From Candidatus Amarolinea dominans (GTDB lineage Bacteria > Chloroflexota > Anaerolineae > SSC4 > Amarolineaceae), in assembly GCA_016719785.1 (NCBI GenBank), contig JADJYJ010000017.1, positions 186,001 to 250,000 of the forward strand: 64,000 nucleotides of DNA, given 5' to 3'. The notes beneath the pieces were generated by a model that ran no database searches, was not told the DNA's origin, and saw only the letters and a program-made list of their open reading frames with translations. The translations under genes and the position numbers were made by a program. Below are positions 1 through 9,400 of the stretch, piece after piece (position 1 is the first letter of the stretch; each line of letters starts with the position of its first letter).

Positions 1-1491
1 GGCCTCGGCCCCTACACCTACCCGGCCGGCCGGCTCTACCCGGTCGTCGTTGCGGCCGTGCTGCTCATCGCCTGGCTCTGGCCGCGCCTCCCGCGCTCAG
101 CGGACGAGCGCAGCGCCGCGGCCCTGTCCGGCCGCCATCTGCTCCTGCTGGCGCTGACCGCGCTCCTGGTCTTCGCGCCGCTGGGCTGGCAGTGGCTCAG
201 CAACCCCGATCTGCTCCTGCTGCGCTCGCGTCAGATTGCCGTGGTGGCCGAGGGCGCGGGCAGCGCCTCGCCCATGCAAACCATCGTGCAGCACACCCTG
301 GCCACGGCCGGCATGTTCAGCCTGGCCGGCGATGTGGACCCGCGCAACAACCTGCCCGGCCGCCCGGTCTTCGACGCGTTCCTGGCGCCCTTCTTTTACC
401 TGGGCCTGGCGTTGACCCTGTGGCGCTGGCGGCAGCGCAGCGCGGCCTGGCTCCTGGCCGTGCTGGTCATCATGCTGGCGCCCACCATCCTGAGCGAGTA
501 CGCGCCCCATTTTCGCCGCGGGCTGGGCGCGCTGCCCATCGTCTCGCTTCTCACCGGCCTGGGGCTGGGCGCGGCCTGGGATTGGGTCGCGGCGCGGCTG
601 ACCGGCGAGCATTCGTGGCGCGGGCCGGCCTTCTGGGCGCGCCTGGGCATCGTCGCCTGCCTGGCCGCGTCCATCGGCCTGGCCGGCCGCGACTACTTTG
701 GCCGTTGGGCCACATCGCCCGACCTCTTCTACGCCTTCGATGAGGGTCTCTGGCAGTTGGCGCAGGCCGTGGAGGACCTGCCCGCCGACGGCCAGGTCTA
801 CCTGACCCCGCGGCCGGCCACGCACGCCACGCTGGCCTTTGCCTGGCGCGACGGCCGACCGCCGATCACCTTCGATGGCCGTCACGTGGCCGTCACCGCG
901 CCTGACCCGCAGCGCCGTCGTTTCTACGCGGTCATCGAAACCGAGGATTTTCGCAGCCGCCTGCTGCTGCCGGAGCTTTTCCCGCTCATCGAACACCACA
1001 CGGTCATCAACGACCGCCGCGGCCAGCGCTACGCCACGATCTACGAAACGCCGCTGGTCTACCCGCCGGTGATCCGGCCACAGCAGCTCAGCGGCGCGGC
1101 CTGGAACGAACAGGCCCGCCTGCACGGCTTCAACCTCAATCCGACCTATCGCCGCGGGGACATCATCTATCTGCGCCTCTTCTGGCAGGCCCTGGCGCCC
1201 ATCGCAGACGACTGGACCTTTTTTGTGCATTTGCTCGACGCGGCCGGTCAGAATCGGCTGAGCGCCGATGTCGCGCCCGGCGCGGGCAGCTATCCCACCA
1301 CGCGCTGGCAAGCTGGCGAATGGATTGTGGATGAGGTGCAGATTGCCATACCGCCCACCCTGCCCGCGGGCGACTATCAGGTAGAGATTGGCTTCTATCT
1401 CAGCACGGGCGCGCGCATTCCGCTGCACACAGCCGCAGGCGCCGACGATCACCTGTGGTTGGCGCCGCTGCGCATCGAGGAGACGCCATGA
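1..1491 (+). CDS. ArnT/PMT-like (GT39/GT83-type) membrane glycosyltransferase, 5' end outside window
   Basis: The frame is open from base 1, so the start lies upstream and 496 residues are visible. The first residues (GLGPYTYPAGRLYPV) match the loop before a membrane helix in ArnT/PMT-type transferases, which move sugars from polyprenyl phosphate carriers onto acceptors outside the cell membrane. Several hydrophobic helices follow, including HLLLLALTALLVFAPLGW and AAWLLAVLVIMLAP. The last ~120 residues form a soluble beta-rich domain (DIIYLRLFWQAL, then AGDYQVEIGFYL) that is also found at the end of the gene at 2321. The stop overlaps the next start (ATGA). The acceptor cannot be read from the sequence. 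Family call is from pattern and context. Confidence 0.8.
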   Translation, partial: GLGPYTYPAGRLYPVVVAAVLLIAWLWPRLPRSADERSAAALSGRHLLLLALTALLVFAPLGWQWLSNPDLLLLRSRQIAVVAEGAGSASPMQTIVQHTLATAGMFSLAGDVDPRNNLPGRPVFDAFLAPFFYLGLALTLWRWRQRSAAWLLAVLVIMLAPTILSEYAPHFRRGLGALPIVSLLTGLGLGAAWDWVAARLTGEHSWRGPAFWARLGIVACLAASIGLAGRDYFGRWATSPDLFYAFDEGLWQLAQAVEDLPADGQVYLTPRPATHATLAFAWRDGRPPITFDGRHVAVTAPDPQRRRFYAVIETEDFRSRLLLPELFPLIEHHTVINDRRGQRYATIYETPLVYPPVIRPQQLSGAAWNEQARLHGFNLNPTYRRGDIIYLRLFWQALAPIADDWTFFVHLLDAAGQNRLSADVAPGAGSYPTTRWQAGEWIVDEVQIAIPPTLPAGDYQVEIGFYLSTGARIPLHTAAGADDHLWLAPLRIEETP

Positions 1492-2324
1492 GCGGCCCAC
1501 GAACACCGCAGCGGTCAGAAGAGCGCCGGGAAGCGGGGATGGGGCCAGTCGCCAGCGCGGCACAGTGGGGCGCGGCCCTGCCCGCACTCTATGCCCACGA
1601 GGAAATGCACTGGTGGACGCGCGGCATGTTCGCCTGCACGCGGGCCATCCTCAGCGCGGACGGCTGGTCAGGCGCGGGCGCGGTGCTCGATGTCGGCTGT
1701 GGCAGCGGCGGCGCCCTGGCTCACCTGCCCGCGCGGCGCCGCGTGGGCGTGGACATCGCCCCGCTGGCGCTGGCATATGCACGGCGGCACGTTGACCTGG
1801 CGCTCCTGTGTGCCTCGGCCATGTCATTGCCGTTGGCGCCGGCTCAGTTCGACCTGGTACTGGCGCTGGATATGCTCGATCAGCGGCAGGTTGACAGTCG
1901 CCAGGCGCTGCTTGCCTGCGCCGGCCAGTTACGTCCCGATGGCCGCCTGCTGCTGCGTGTCTCTGCGCATCCCTGGCTGCGCGGTGCGCACGATGAGGCG
2001 ACTGGCACCGGCGCGCGTATGAACGCCCGCCAACTGCGCACGCTCATCCAGGCCGCGGGGCTGAGCGTGCGCCGCCTGACCTTTGCTAATTTCACCCTTT
2101 TCCCGCTGGCTGCCAGCCGCCGCCTACTGGCCGATACCCTCAGCCAACCGTTGGCCCAGGATTTGCAGCTGCCGCCTGCACCGCTCAACCGCCTGCTGCG
2201 CATGGTGCTGCAAGGCGAGGCGCGCTGGCTGCGCAGTGGACGCAACCTGCCCTGGGGCCTTTCCCTCTACGCCCTCGCGATCAAGCGACCTGAGCCGCGT
2301 GGCGCGCGCGAGGCGCGTTCATGA
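1488..2324 (+). CDS. class I SAM-dependent methyltransferase
   Basis: 278 residues. The ATG at 1488 overlaps the upstream TGA, so translation is probably coupled. Motif I (VLDVGCGSGG), an acidic end to strand 2 (VGVDIAP) and motif IV (FDLVLALDMLDQ) give a standard Rossmann methyltransferase of the Methyltransf_11 type. Before the fold is a segment with HEEMHWWTRGM, seen in methyltransferases that act near glycan or lipid-linked sugar clusters. It lies between two membrane glycosyltransferases and overlaps both by 4 bp, so it probably modifies a cell-surface saccharide or its lipid carrier. The substrate is not known. Confidence 0.85.
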   Translation: MSGPRTPQRSEERREAGMGPVASAAQWGAALPALYAHEEMHWWTRGMFACTRAILSADGWSGAGAVLDVGCGSGGALAHLPARRRVGVDIAPLALAYARRHVDLALLCASAMSLPLAPAQFDLVLALDMLDQRQVDSRQALLACAGQLRPDGRLLLRVSAHPWLRGAHDEATGTGARMNARQLRTLIQAAGLSVRRLTFANFTLFPLAASRRLLADTLSQPLAQDLQLPPAPLNRLLRMVLQGEARWLRSGRNLPWGLSLYALAIKRPEPRGAREARS

Positions 2325-4393
2325 TCCGCCCCGACCTGCGACCGTGGCTGCGCTGCCCGCCCGCCTGGCGCTGGCTGCCCTGGCTGCTGCTCCTGGCGCT
2401 GGGTGTGCGCGCCTGGCAGTTGACCTTTCACAGCCTGTGGCTGGACGAGGTCTTCAGCCTCTTCTGGGCCAGCAAGCCGGTCGGCGACATCGTGCGCGTG
2501 GGCCTGACCCTGACTGAGGACAAGCACCCGCCGCTCTACTACCTGCTCCTGCACGGCTGGATCGGCCTGTTCGGCGCGACCGACGCGGCCGTGCGCAGCC
2601 TGGGCGTGCTGCTGGGCGCGCTGGCCGTCTGGCCGGTCTACGGCCTGGGGCTGATCACGCAGCCCGCGCCGGCCGACCGGCCCGATCACGCCTGGCGCCG
2701 CGGCGCGCTGCCCGCGCTCCTGCTGGCGCTCAACCCCTTCCTGGTTTGGTACAGCCAGGAGGCGCGCATGTTCATGCCGGCCACCACCTTTGGGCTTTGG
2801 GGCCTCTACGCCTGGCTGCAAGCCTTATCGCCGACTGCCACGCGGGGACTGACCACGCCTGGCCGCAAGATAGCAACATCTTTCTGGTACGGCCTGGCCA
2901 TCGGCGGACTGCTGGCCGCGTGTTACAGCTATCTCTTCGCCGCCTTCCTGCTGCCGGTGGCCGGGCTGTGGTGGCTGGTCGTAGCTGCTCCGCACCGTCG
3001 TAAGCGGACGATTGAAATCGCGCCCGATAGCCGCACCGCCGAGCGTTCACCGGCATGGACACAAGACCGGTCGGCGCAGGCCGACCTTGCGGCGGAACGC
3101 CCGTTCGGCCCGAATTCATTCGGCGCCCTAGCCCTGACCATCATGGCCCTGCTCTTTCTGCCCCTGGCCCTGGCCGCGTGGTCCGTCAGCGGGGCCGAGG
3201 CCGCGGCGGGCCGGCCGTTCGACGACCTGTGGCCCACGCTGACGCGGCTGCTGACCGCGTACACCCTGCGCCAGGCGCCCTGGTCGCCGTCGCTCATCGG
3301 GATTGCCGCCGCGGCCGCGGGCGGGCTGCTCTTGATCGGCCTGGCCGCGGGCGTGCGCCAGGATGGCCGCCGCGGCCTGTTGGTGCCGCTGTGGTTGGTC
3401 ATCCCGCTGCTGTTGGGCAATTTTCTGCTGGCAAAGGATGCTACGGTGTTCGCCGAAACGCGTTACTTCATCCCCCTGGTCCCGGCCCTGTGCCTGGCCT
3501 GGGCACGCGGGCTGCACGCGCTGGCGCAGTGGCGGCTGTGGCCGGGAAGGGTGGCAACCGTCAGCCTTCTGTTGCTCTGCCTGGCCGCGCTGCCGTCCGT
3601 GTGGCGGGCGGACCCGGCCTGGCTGCGCGAGGACTGGCGCACGGCCGGGCAGGTGGTGTCGCGTTATGTCAAACCAGGCGATGTGGTGCTCAACCACGTC
3701 AACTACACGCAGATGGCCTTTGCCCGCTACTACCAGGGCGCGGCGCCGCTGCAGGCGCCTTTCGGCAACCCGTTGGCGGACGAAAGCGCGGTCGAGGCGC
3801 AGCTCGATCCGCTGACCGGGGCCGACACGCTGTGGCTGGTCCTGTCGCACCAGGAGGGCGTTGACCCGGCCAACCTGGTGCGCGCCTGGCTCGGCGGCCG
3901 TTTCCCGCTGGTGACAGAGCTTTATCCGGCCGGCATCGCCATCCGCGCCTATGCCACGCGCTACCGGCTGGCCGGCCTGCCGGCAACGGCCGCGGCCGTG
4001 GATGGGCCGGCGCAGGTGGACGGCGCGGTGCGCCTGGCCGGCTGTACACTGGAGCCAGGCCCGGTGACTGCCGCCCAGCAGGTGCTGCATCCGCCCAGCG
4101 GCTGGGCGCATGTGACTCTCTACTGGCAGGCGTTGGCCGCGCCTGCCAGCGATCGCCTGGCCCGCGTGCGCCTGTTGGACGCTGACGGTCAGGTGTGGGG
4201 CGAGAGCCTGGAGCGCGCCGATAGCGCGCTGCACTTCTACCCGATGACGGCCTGGCAGCCGGGCGAATGGGTGCGCGACGATTACGATATCAACCTGAAC
4301 CCGGCCACGCCGGCCGGCGTCTACCGCGTGGCGGTGACGCTGTTGGGAGCGGAGGCCGAGGTGATCTGCGGCCGCGTGACCGTGACAAAGTAG
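2321..4393 (+). CDS. ArnT/PMT-like membrane glycosyltransferase
   Basis: 690 residues, start coupled to the upstream stop by ATGA. The N-terminus has a first helix (WLPWLLLLALGVRAWQ) followed by LWLDEVFS and EDKHPPLYY; the acidic first loop and the HPPLYY segment are typical of GT39/GT83 polyprenyl-phosphate-dependent transferases. About ten hydrophobic segments follow, then a soluble beta-sandwich C-terminus (~residues 570-690) shared with the gene at position 1. Residues ~227-265 form a charged loop between helices (RKRTIEIAPDSRTAERS onward) that looks like an in-frame insertion, because its coding stretch near 3000-3120 resembles dispersed repeat sequence. Likely transfers a sugar to a surface glycan or protein; donor and acceptor are unknown. 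Confidence 0.82.
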   Translation: MIRPDLRPWLRCPPAWRWLPWLLLLALGVRAWQLTFHSLWLDEVFSLFWASKPVGDIVRVGLTLTEDKHPPLYYLLLHGWIGLFGATDAAVRSLGVLLGALAVWPVYGLGLITQPAPADRPDHAWRRGALPALLLALNPFLVWYSQEARMFMPATTFGLWGLYAWLQALSPTATRGLTTPGRKIATSFWYGLAIGGLLAACYSYLFAAFLLPVAGLWWLVVAAPHRRKRTIEIAPDSRTAERSPAWTQDRSAQADLAAERPFGPNSFGALALTIMALLFLPLALAAWSVSGAEAAAGRPFDDLWPTLTRLLTAYTLRQAPWSPSLIGIAAAAAGGLLLIGLAAGVRQDGRRGLLVPLWLVIPLLLGNFLLAKDATVFAETRYFIPLVPALCLAWARGLHALAQWRLWPGRVATVSLLLLCLAALPSVWRADPAWLREDWRTAGQVVSRYVKPGDVVLNHVNYTQMAFARYYQGAAPLQAPFGNPLADESAVEAQLDPLTGADTLWLVLSHQEGVDPANLVRAWLGGRFPLVTELYPAGIAIRAYATRYRLAGLPATAAAVDGPAQVDGAVRLAGCTLEPGPVTAAQQVLHPPSGWAHVTLYWQALAAPASDRLARVRLLDADGQVWGESLERADSALHFYPMTAWQPGEWVRDDYDINLNPATPAGVYRVAVTLLGAEAEVICGRVTVTK

Positions 4394-4400
4394 GGGTAGG

Positions 4401-5117
4401 ATGACCACGGTTTCAGTAATTTTGCCAACGTACAATGAAAAGGATAATATCACCCCCCTGATCGAGGCGGTGCTGCGCAGTTCGCAACACCCGACCAGCG
4501 TCTGGGTGGTAGATGACGATTCTCCCGACGGCACCTGGCAGCGGGTGGCCGAGATGGCCAGCCACGATCCCCGCGTGCATCTGATTCACCGCACCGACGC
4601 CAAAGGGCTGACGAGCGCCATTGCCCGCGGGATTCGCGACAGCGATGGCGACATCGTGGTCTGGATGGACTGCGATTTTTCGATGCCGCCGGAACGAATT
4701 CCGGCCCTGGTCAATGCCATTGTGCGGGAAAGCGCCGATATTGCGGTCGGTTCGCGCTACGTGGCGGGCGGGGCCGATGTGGGCCATTCGCTGATGGCGC
4801 AGGCCTTCAGCCGCACGATCAACCTGGCGGCCGGGCTGCTGTTCGGTTTTGGTGTGCATGATTACACGAGCGGCTTCATTGCGGCGCGACGGGTCGTTTT
4901 CGAGCGCATCGAACTGACCGGCGACTACGGCGAGTACTGCATTGATCTGCTGGTGCGCAGCCAGCGCCAGGGTTGGCGGGTGGTCGAGGTGCCCTATCTG
5001 TGCGTGGAGCGCCAGAGCGGCCAATCAAAAACCGGCGTCAACGCGATGGACTACATCCGCCGCGGGCGGCATTACGTGACGACGATTGGGCGCCTGGCTC
5101 TGCATCATCGCCCTTGA
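4401..5117 (+). CDS. GT2 polyprenyl-phosphate glycosyltransferase (dolichol-phosphate mannose synthase-like)
   Basis: 238 residues, 7 bp after the preceding stop. A GT-A fold is clear: SVILPTYNE at the N-terminus, DDDSPDGT (~38-45) for nucleotide binding, MDCDFSMPPE (~88-97) as the metal-binding DxD region, and GSRYVAGG (~115-122). This pattern is that of dolichyl/polyprenyl-phosphate mannose synthases, which load a sugar from a nucleotide donor onto the lipid carrier at the inner face of the membrane. There is no C-terminal membrane segment, so it is the short soluble form. It would supply the lipid-linked sugar used by the two ArnT-like transferases upstream. The sugar itself is inferred. 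Confidence 0.88.
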   Translation: MTTVSVILPTYNEKDNITPLIEAVLRSSQHPTSVWVVDDDSPDGTWQRVAEMASHDPRVHLIHRTDAKGLTSAIARGIRDSDGDIVVWMDCDFSMPPERIPALVNAIVRESADIAVGSRYVAGGADVGHSLMAQAFSRTINLAAGLLFGFGVHDYTSGFIAARRVVFERIELTGDYGEYCIDLLVRSQRQGWRVVEVPYLCVERQSGQSKTGVNAMDYIRRGRHYVTTIGRLALHHRP

Positions 5118-5160
5118 TCCGGGAAGGTTTTAACTTTTTTATAAAGGAGCAAATGCAGAT

Positions 5161-6396
5161 ATGCTGCAACTACGTGAATTATCGCTGGAGGAGATGGGCG
5201 ACCTGGCCGAGATCATTCCAGGGCCTGATCCTGAGCTGAGGGCCACGATCCGGCCGATTTCGCAGTTCGAGCCGGACACGACGCGGCCCATCATTCCGGT
5301 GTGCGAGCCAACGCTGACCGGCAACGAGCTGAAGTACGTGACGCAGGCGATCGAGAGCAACTGGATTTCGTCCGCGGGCAGTTTCATCCGCGACTTCGAG
5401 CGCAAATTTGCCGATCTGAGCGGCGCGCGCTATGGCGTGGCCTGCGCCAACGGCACGGTGGCCTTGCACCTGGCGCTGGCGACGCTGGGGTTGGAGCCGG
5501 GCGATGAGGTCATCATTCCCACCTTCACCATGATCGCCACCGCCAACGCGGTGACCTATTGCGGCGCCAAACCGGTGCTGGTTGATTCGGAGCCATGCAC
5601 CTGGAACATGGACATCAACCAGGTGGAGGATCGCATCACCCCGCGTACGCGCGCCATCATGCCGGTGCATACCTACGGCCACCCGGTGGACATGGACGCG
5701 CTGCGTGCCATTGCCGACCGCCACGGCCTGCTGCTGCTCGAAGATGCGGCCGAAGCGCACGGCGCGCGCTACAAAGGGCGGCCGGTGGGCAGCCTGGGCG
5801 ACGCCGCCTGTTTCAGCTTCTACGGCAACAAGATCATCACCACCGGCGAGGGGGGCATGGTCACGACGAACAATGAGGGGATCGCCCGCCTGGCCTGGAA
5901 CCTGCGCGATCATGCCTTCAGCCACGAGCGCCATTTCTGGCACAAGGTGGTTGGCTTCAACTACCGCATGACCAACCTGCAGGCGGCCATCGGCCTGGCC
6001 CAGACCGAGCAGTTGGAGAAGTTCGTGGGGATGCGCCGCGCCAACGCGGCCTACTACTCGCAGCTGCTCGCCGCGATCCCCGGCATCACCACCCCGCCTG
6101 AGGCCGACTGGGCAATGAATGTCTACTGGATGTATGGGATCCTGGTAGACGAGAAGGTGTACGGTCTGAACCGGGATCAACTGCGCAAGGCACTGGCCGA
6201 GCGCGGCATCGAGACGCGCACCTTCTTCATCCCGATGCACTGCCAGCCAGTCTATTTCGATCAATACCGGGGCCAGCGCTTCCCCGTCGCGGAAGACCTG
6301 TGCCGGCGCGGTTTCTACCTGCCCAGCGCGTCCAGCCTGACACGAACCGAAATCGAACGCGTGGTGAAGACCATTCGCGAGGTGAGAGAGAGATGA
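5161..6396 (+). CDS. DegT/DnrJ/EryC1/StrS-family PLP-dependent sugar aminotransferase
   Basis: 411 residues. AGGAG at 5145-5149 sits 11 nt before the ATG at 5161. The fold is the sugar-nucleotide aminotransferase type: CEPTLTGNELKYV, GVACANGTVALHLAL for the PLP phosphate pocket, LEDAAEAHGA with the PLP-binding Asp, and NKIITTGEGG where K224 should form the Schiff base. The enzyme would add an amino group to a keto-sugar nucleotide for the surface glycan made by the upstream genes. About 60 extra residues precede the usual N-terminus (ELSLEEMGDLAEIIP onward). The 3' end abuts the template-like repeat at 6400. Confidence 0.92.
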   Translation: MLQLRELSLEEMGDLAEIIPGPDPELRATIRPISQFEPDTTRPIIPVCEPTLTGNELKYVTQAIESNWISSAGSFIRDFERKFADLSGARYGVACANGTVALHLALATLGLEPGDEVIIPTFTMIATANAVTYCGAKPVLVDSEPCTWNMDINQVEDRITPRTRAIMPVHTYGHPVDMDALRAIADRHGLLLLEDAAEAHGARYKGRPVGSLGDAACFSFYGNKIITTGEGGMVTTNNEGIARLAWNLRDHAFSHERHFWHKVVGFNYRMTNLQAAIGLAQTEQLEKFVGMRRANAAYYSQLLAAIPGITTPPEADWAMNVYWMYGILVDEKVYGLNRDQLRKALAERGIETRTFFIPMHCQPVYFDQYRGQRFPVAEDLCRRGFYLPSASSLTRTEIERVVKTIREVRER

Positions 6397-6399
6397 TTG

Positions 6400-6446
6400 C
6401 CTGTTGTTGTTCCTGTTCCTCGGGTTGTTGTCGTCGCGGGCAGCCG
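6400..6446 (-). repeat. template-repeat-like copy (TR) of the FGE variable segment
   Basis: Read on the minus strand, these 47 bases match 6604-6558 inside the NACHT-FGE gene. Of 17 adenines in this copy, 10 are replaced in the genic copy, while of 30 non-adenines only 2 differ. In translation it is Asn-rich (RDDNNPRNRNNN), the usual look of a DGR template. It is non-coding, 48 bp beyond the stop codon of the target gene, and it ends 3 bp after the DegT stop at 6396, so its 3' part may have been lost. Only the sequence relation is seen; function is inferred. Confidence 0.7.
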
Positions 6447-6494
6447 AAGCAGTTACAGTGGAAGAAAGAAAATCCGAGTGGCAGAATCCAGAAT

Positions 6495-9400
6495 TCAGAA
6501 GCCAGAAATCAGAACTGGCCCCAGACGAGAGACGGGGACGACTACCACCCGCACACCCCAACCGACGTACCTGTCCCTCGGGAGGTAGTCGTTGCGGGCA
6601 GCCGCCCCCACGCGTTTGGCGTCGTTATACCAGGCGCCGCCCATGAGCCAGGGCGAACCGTTCTTCTCCACATCGCTGGTCCACTCCCACACATTGCCGG
6701 CCAGGTCCCAGACGCCCTCTGGCGTGCGCCCGTCAGCATACATCCAGACCGGGGTGGTTTGCTGGAGGCTGCTCTCCCCTGTGTTGGCCCTGGCCGCGTC
6801 GAAAGTTGGCCCCCAGGGGTAGGCGCGGCCATCGGTCGAACGGGCGGCCTGCTCCCATTCGGCCTGCGTCGGCAGACGCAGCGCCTGGCCGCCGCTGATC
6901 AAACCCTGGCCGCGCAGGTGCGCAGTCAACCACGCGCAGTAGGCGTTGGCTTCGACCCAACTGACGCCGACCACCGGCTGGCTGTCGTGATTGAAGCGGA
7001 AGTCATCCCAGAAGCGCGGTTCGGTCCAGCCATATTGGCGTTTGTGCTCCTGCCCTTCCTTGCTCCACCATCCCTGCTCATTCTCGGTTGCATAGCCGCC
7101 GGCCGCCGTGAAGCGCCGGTACTGCTTGTTAGTGACGGGGTAGCGTCCGATGGCAAAGCCCCAGCCGGGCGCGGCGACAAAATCGTCCAGCCCCGGCGGC
7201 TCGATCCCCAGGGCGTCCAGCTGCAGGCCGGCCTGCAGCCGCTGCCGGGCGGGTAAACCACGCGCGTGCATGGCCGCGGTCAGCCGCGCCGGTACATCGG
7301 TCATCACCCGCTCGCGTAGCTTATCCTTCTTAACCTCCCGGGCGCGCTGCGGGCCGAGCAGGCGCGTGTAGGCCTCGCCCAGAACCAGGACGCGCCGCCA
7401 GTCGGTCGTGCTGTTGGGTGCGGCCGGCAGCAGCTCGTCAATCACCTCCAGCGCATCCTCGTAGCGGCCCAACACCGACACCTGGCAGCCCAGGGCCAGG
7501 AAGATCGCCTCCTGCCACTGCTCCTGGTCGAGCTTCTGCCTGAAATTGTCCACGAAGTCGCCGGTCGCCAGCCAGCGCGCGGCCAGGTACTCCTGGAAGG
7601 TGCGGTGCGAAAAGCGGTAGAGACGGTTCTGCTCTACGGCGTTGATCAGCCCGGAGCGGTCGTCCATCAGCTTGAGAACGTTCGCCGCCCAGGCCGCCCT
7701 GGCCGCGTCGTCGCCCTTGTGGATTCCCTCCAGGGCGTCGCGTAGGGTGGCGCGCGGAATGTCAACCGCGCCGCGCCGGTCTGTCCCACCATGCACCGTG
7801 TAGGCCAGCTCGTTCAGGGCGCGCTCCAGGCTGACCGTCGAAACCCCGGCCTGGTGCAGCAGGATTTCCAGCCCGGTCGGCTGGCCCTGGTCATCCAGCT
7901 TGGTGCGTTCCCATTCCCACAGCAGCTTGCGCACGAACTCCTCGTACAGGGCCGCCCGACTCTCCGGCAGGCCGCGCTCGTAATTCACGCGCGCCATCAT
8001 CGTCAGCAGGAGCGGCGTGCCCGCCATTTCGCGCAGTTCCTCTCGCTCCGGATCGTCAAGCGCCCCCAGCAGCCGGCGCTGCGCGGTGGCCGCGGCCGCC
8101 GGTTGATAGAAACCGGCCCAGGTCAACTCGTCATGCCAGCGCTGCAAAAATTGGCCGACCGCCGGCCGACTGAGCGGCGCCAGCTCGACTGCGGGCAGTG
8201 GCAGGCGGTAATGCTCGCCATCGTGGTAGGGGCGCTGGCGGCAGGTCACCAGCAGGGGAACCTGCGGGTAGTGAGTCACAAAATGCTGCACGGCGTCCAG
8301 CACGCGCCGACGCCGATCGGCGTCCGCGACCTCATCGAGGCCATCCAGGAGCAGCAGGGCGGTGGGCGGCGCGGCCATCAAGCGCGCCAGGAAATGCTCT
8401 TTCTGGCGCGGCCCCTCCAGGCTGCCGCTGGCCTTGAGCAGGCGCAGACACTCGGCGATCAGGTCATCCGCGCAACCGCGGTCACCTTGGGGCAGATGGG
8501 CCGCCCAGCGGCTCAGGACGATGCGCACCGGCAGCAGCCAGTGGTTGAACGCGCCGGTCAGCGCCGTCGCCCAATCGCGCTCGCTCTCCGGCAGGTCGTC
8601 GCGCGCGGCCGCGGCCAGGCCCGCGGCCAGGCGGCGGGTCAACGTGCTCTTGCCGCTGCCTGGATCGCCCAGGATGACGAGCTGCCGGTGTTGGCCGATC
8701 GCCTCCAGCACGCCGAGATCAGCCAGGGCGGGACGCAGCAGACCTGGCGCAACTCTAAGCTGCTCCTCCAGGTCTTTGGCGCGCTTGTCTTCATCCTGGC
8801 CGCGCTCGCCGACCCACGCGCGCAGCGCGGCAATGGTCAGGCGCTCCTCGCCGCGGCCGCTGCGGCCGGGCGTGGCGGCGACCGGCGTCTCACGCACGGC
8901 CTTGCGCAGCACGCCCTCTGCCCCCGCGCGATCGGCCGCGGCGATCCCCAGGCGCGTGTAGACGCGATCCAACGCGGGCGGCGTTGTGGTATCGAGATCC
9001 ACATAGATTCTCTGCAAGCGCGGCCGCCGGTTCTGCGCCGCGTCGGGCGGCGCGCTGCCGCTGGCCAGGGGCACATCGCTGCAGTCCGCGTACAGCCCGC
9101 GCAGATAGGACTTCTCCAGATCGGCCATGTCAAGGGGGTGCAGACGCTGGGCGACTGCCTGCGCGACGCCGCCGGGCAGCGCGGTCATCTGCGCGCTGAT
9201 TTGGTCCAGCGCGCGGTGCAAGGTCAGCATGGTGCGGTCAATGCTGGCCAGGGTGGCCTCGGACCGAAACTCACGCAGGGTCGGGCCCCACACTTCATCG
9301 GCAAGCAGACCCCGATCCAGTTCCTGCAAGAAGCGCAGCAGCGGCCGCTGACTCTGCGCCCAGCGCTCAGCGCCCAGCCGTGGTTCGAACTCCGCACGCA

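Noticed and set aside
6397..6494. A separate gene or terminator between DegT and the NACHT-FGE gene
   Set aside because: The stretch is template-like repeat plus TTCTGAATTCTGG-type filler; no stem with U run or start codon with ribosome site is present.
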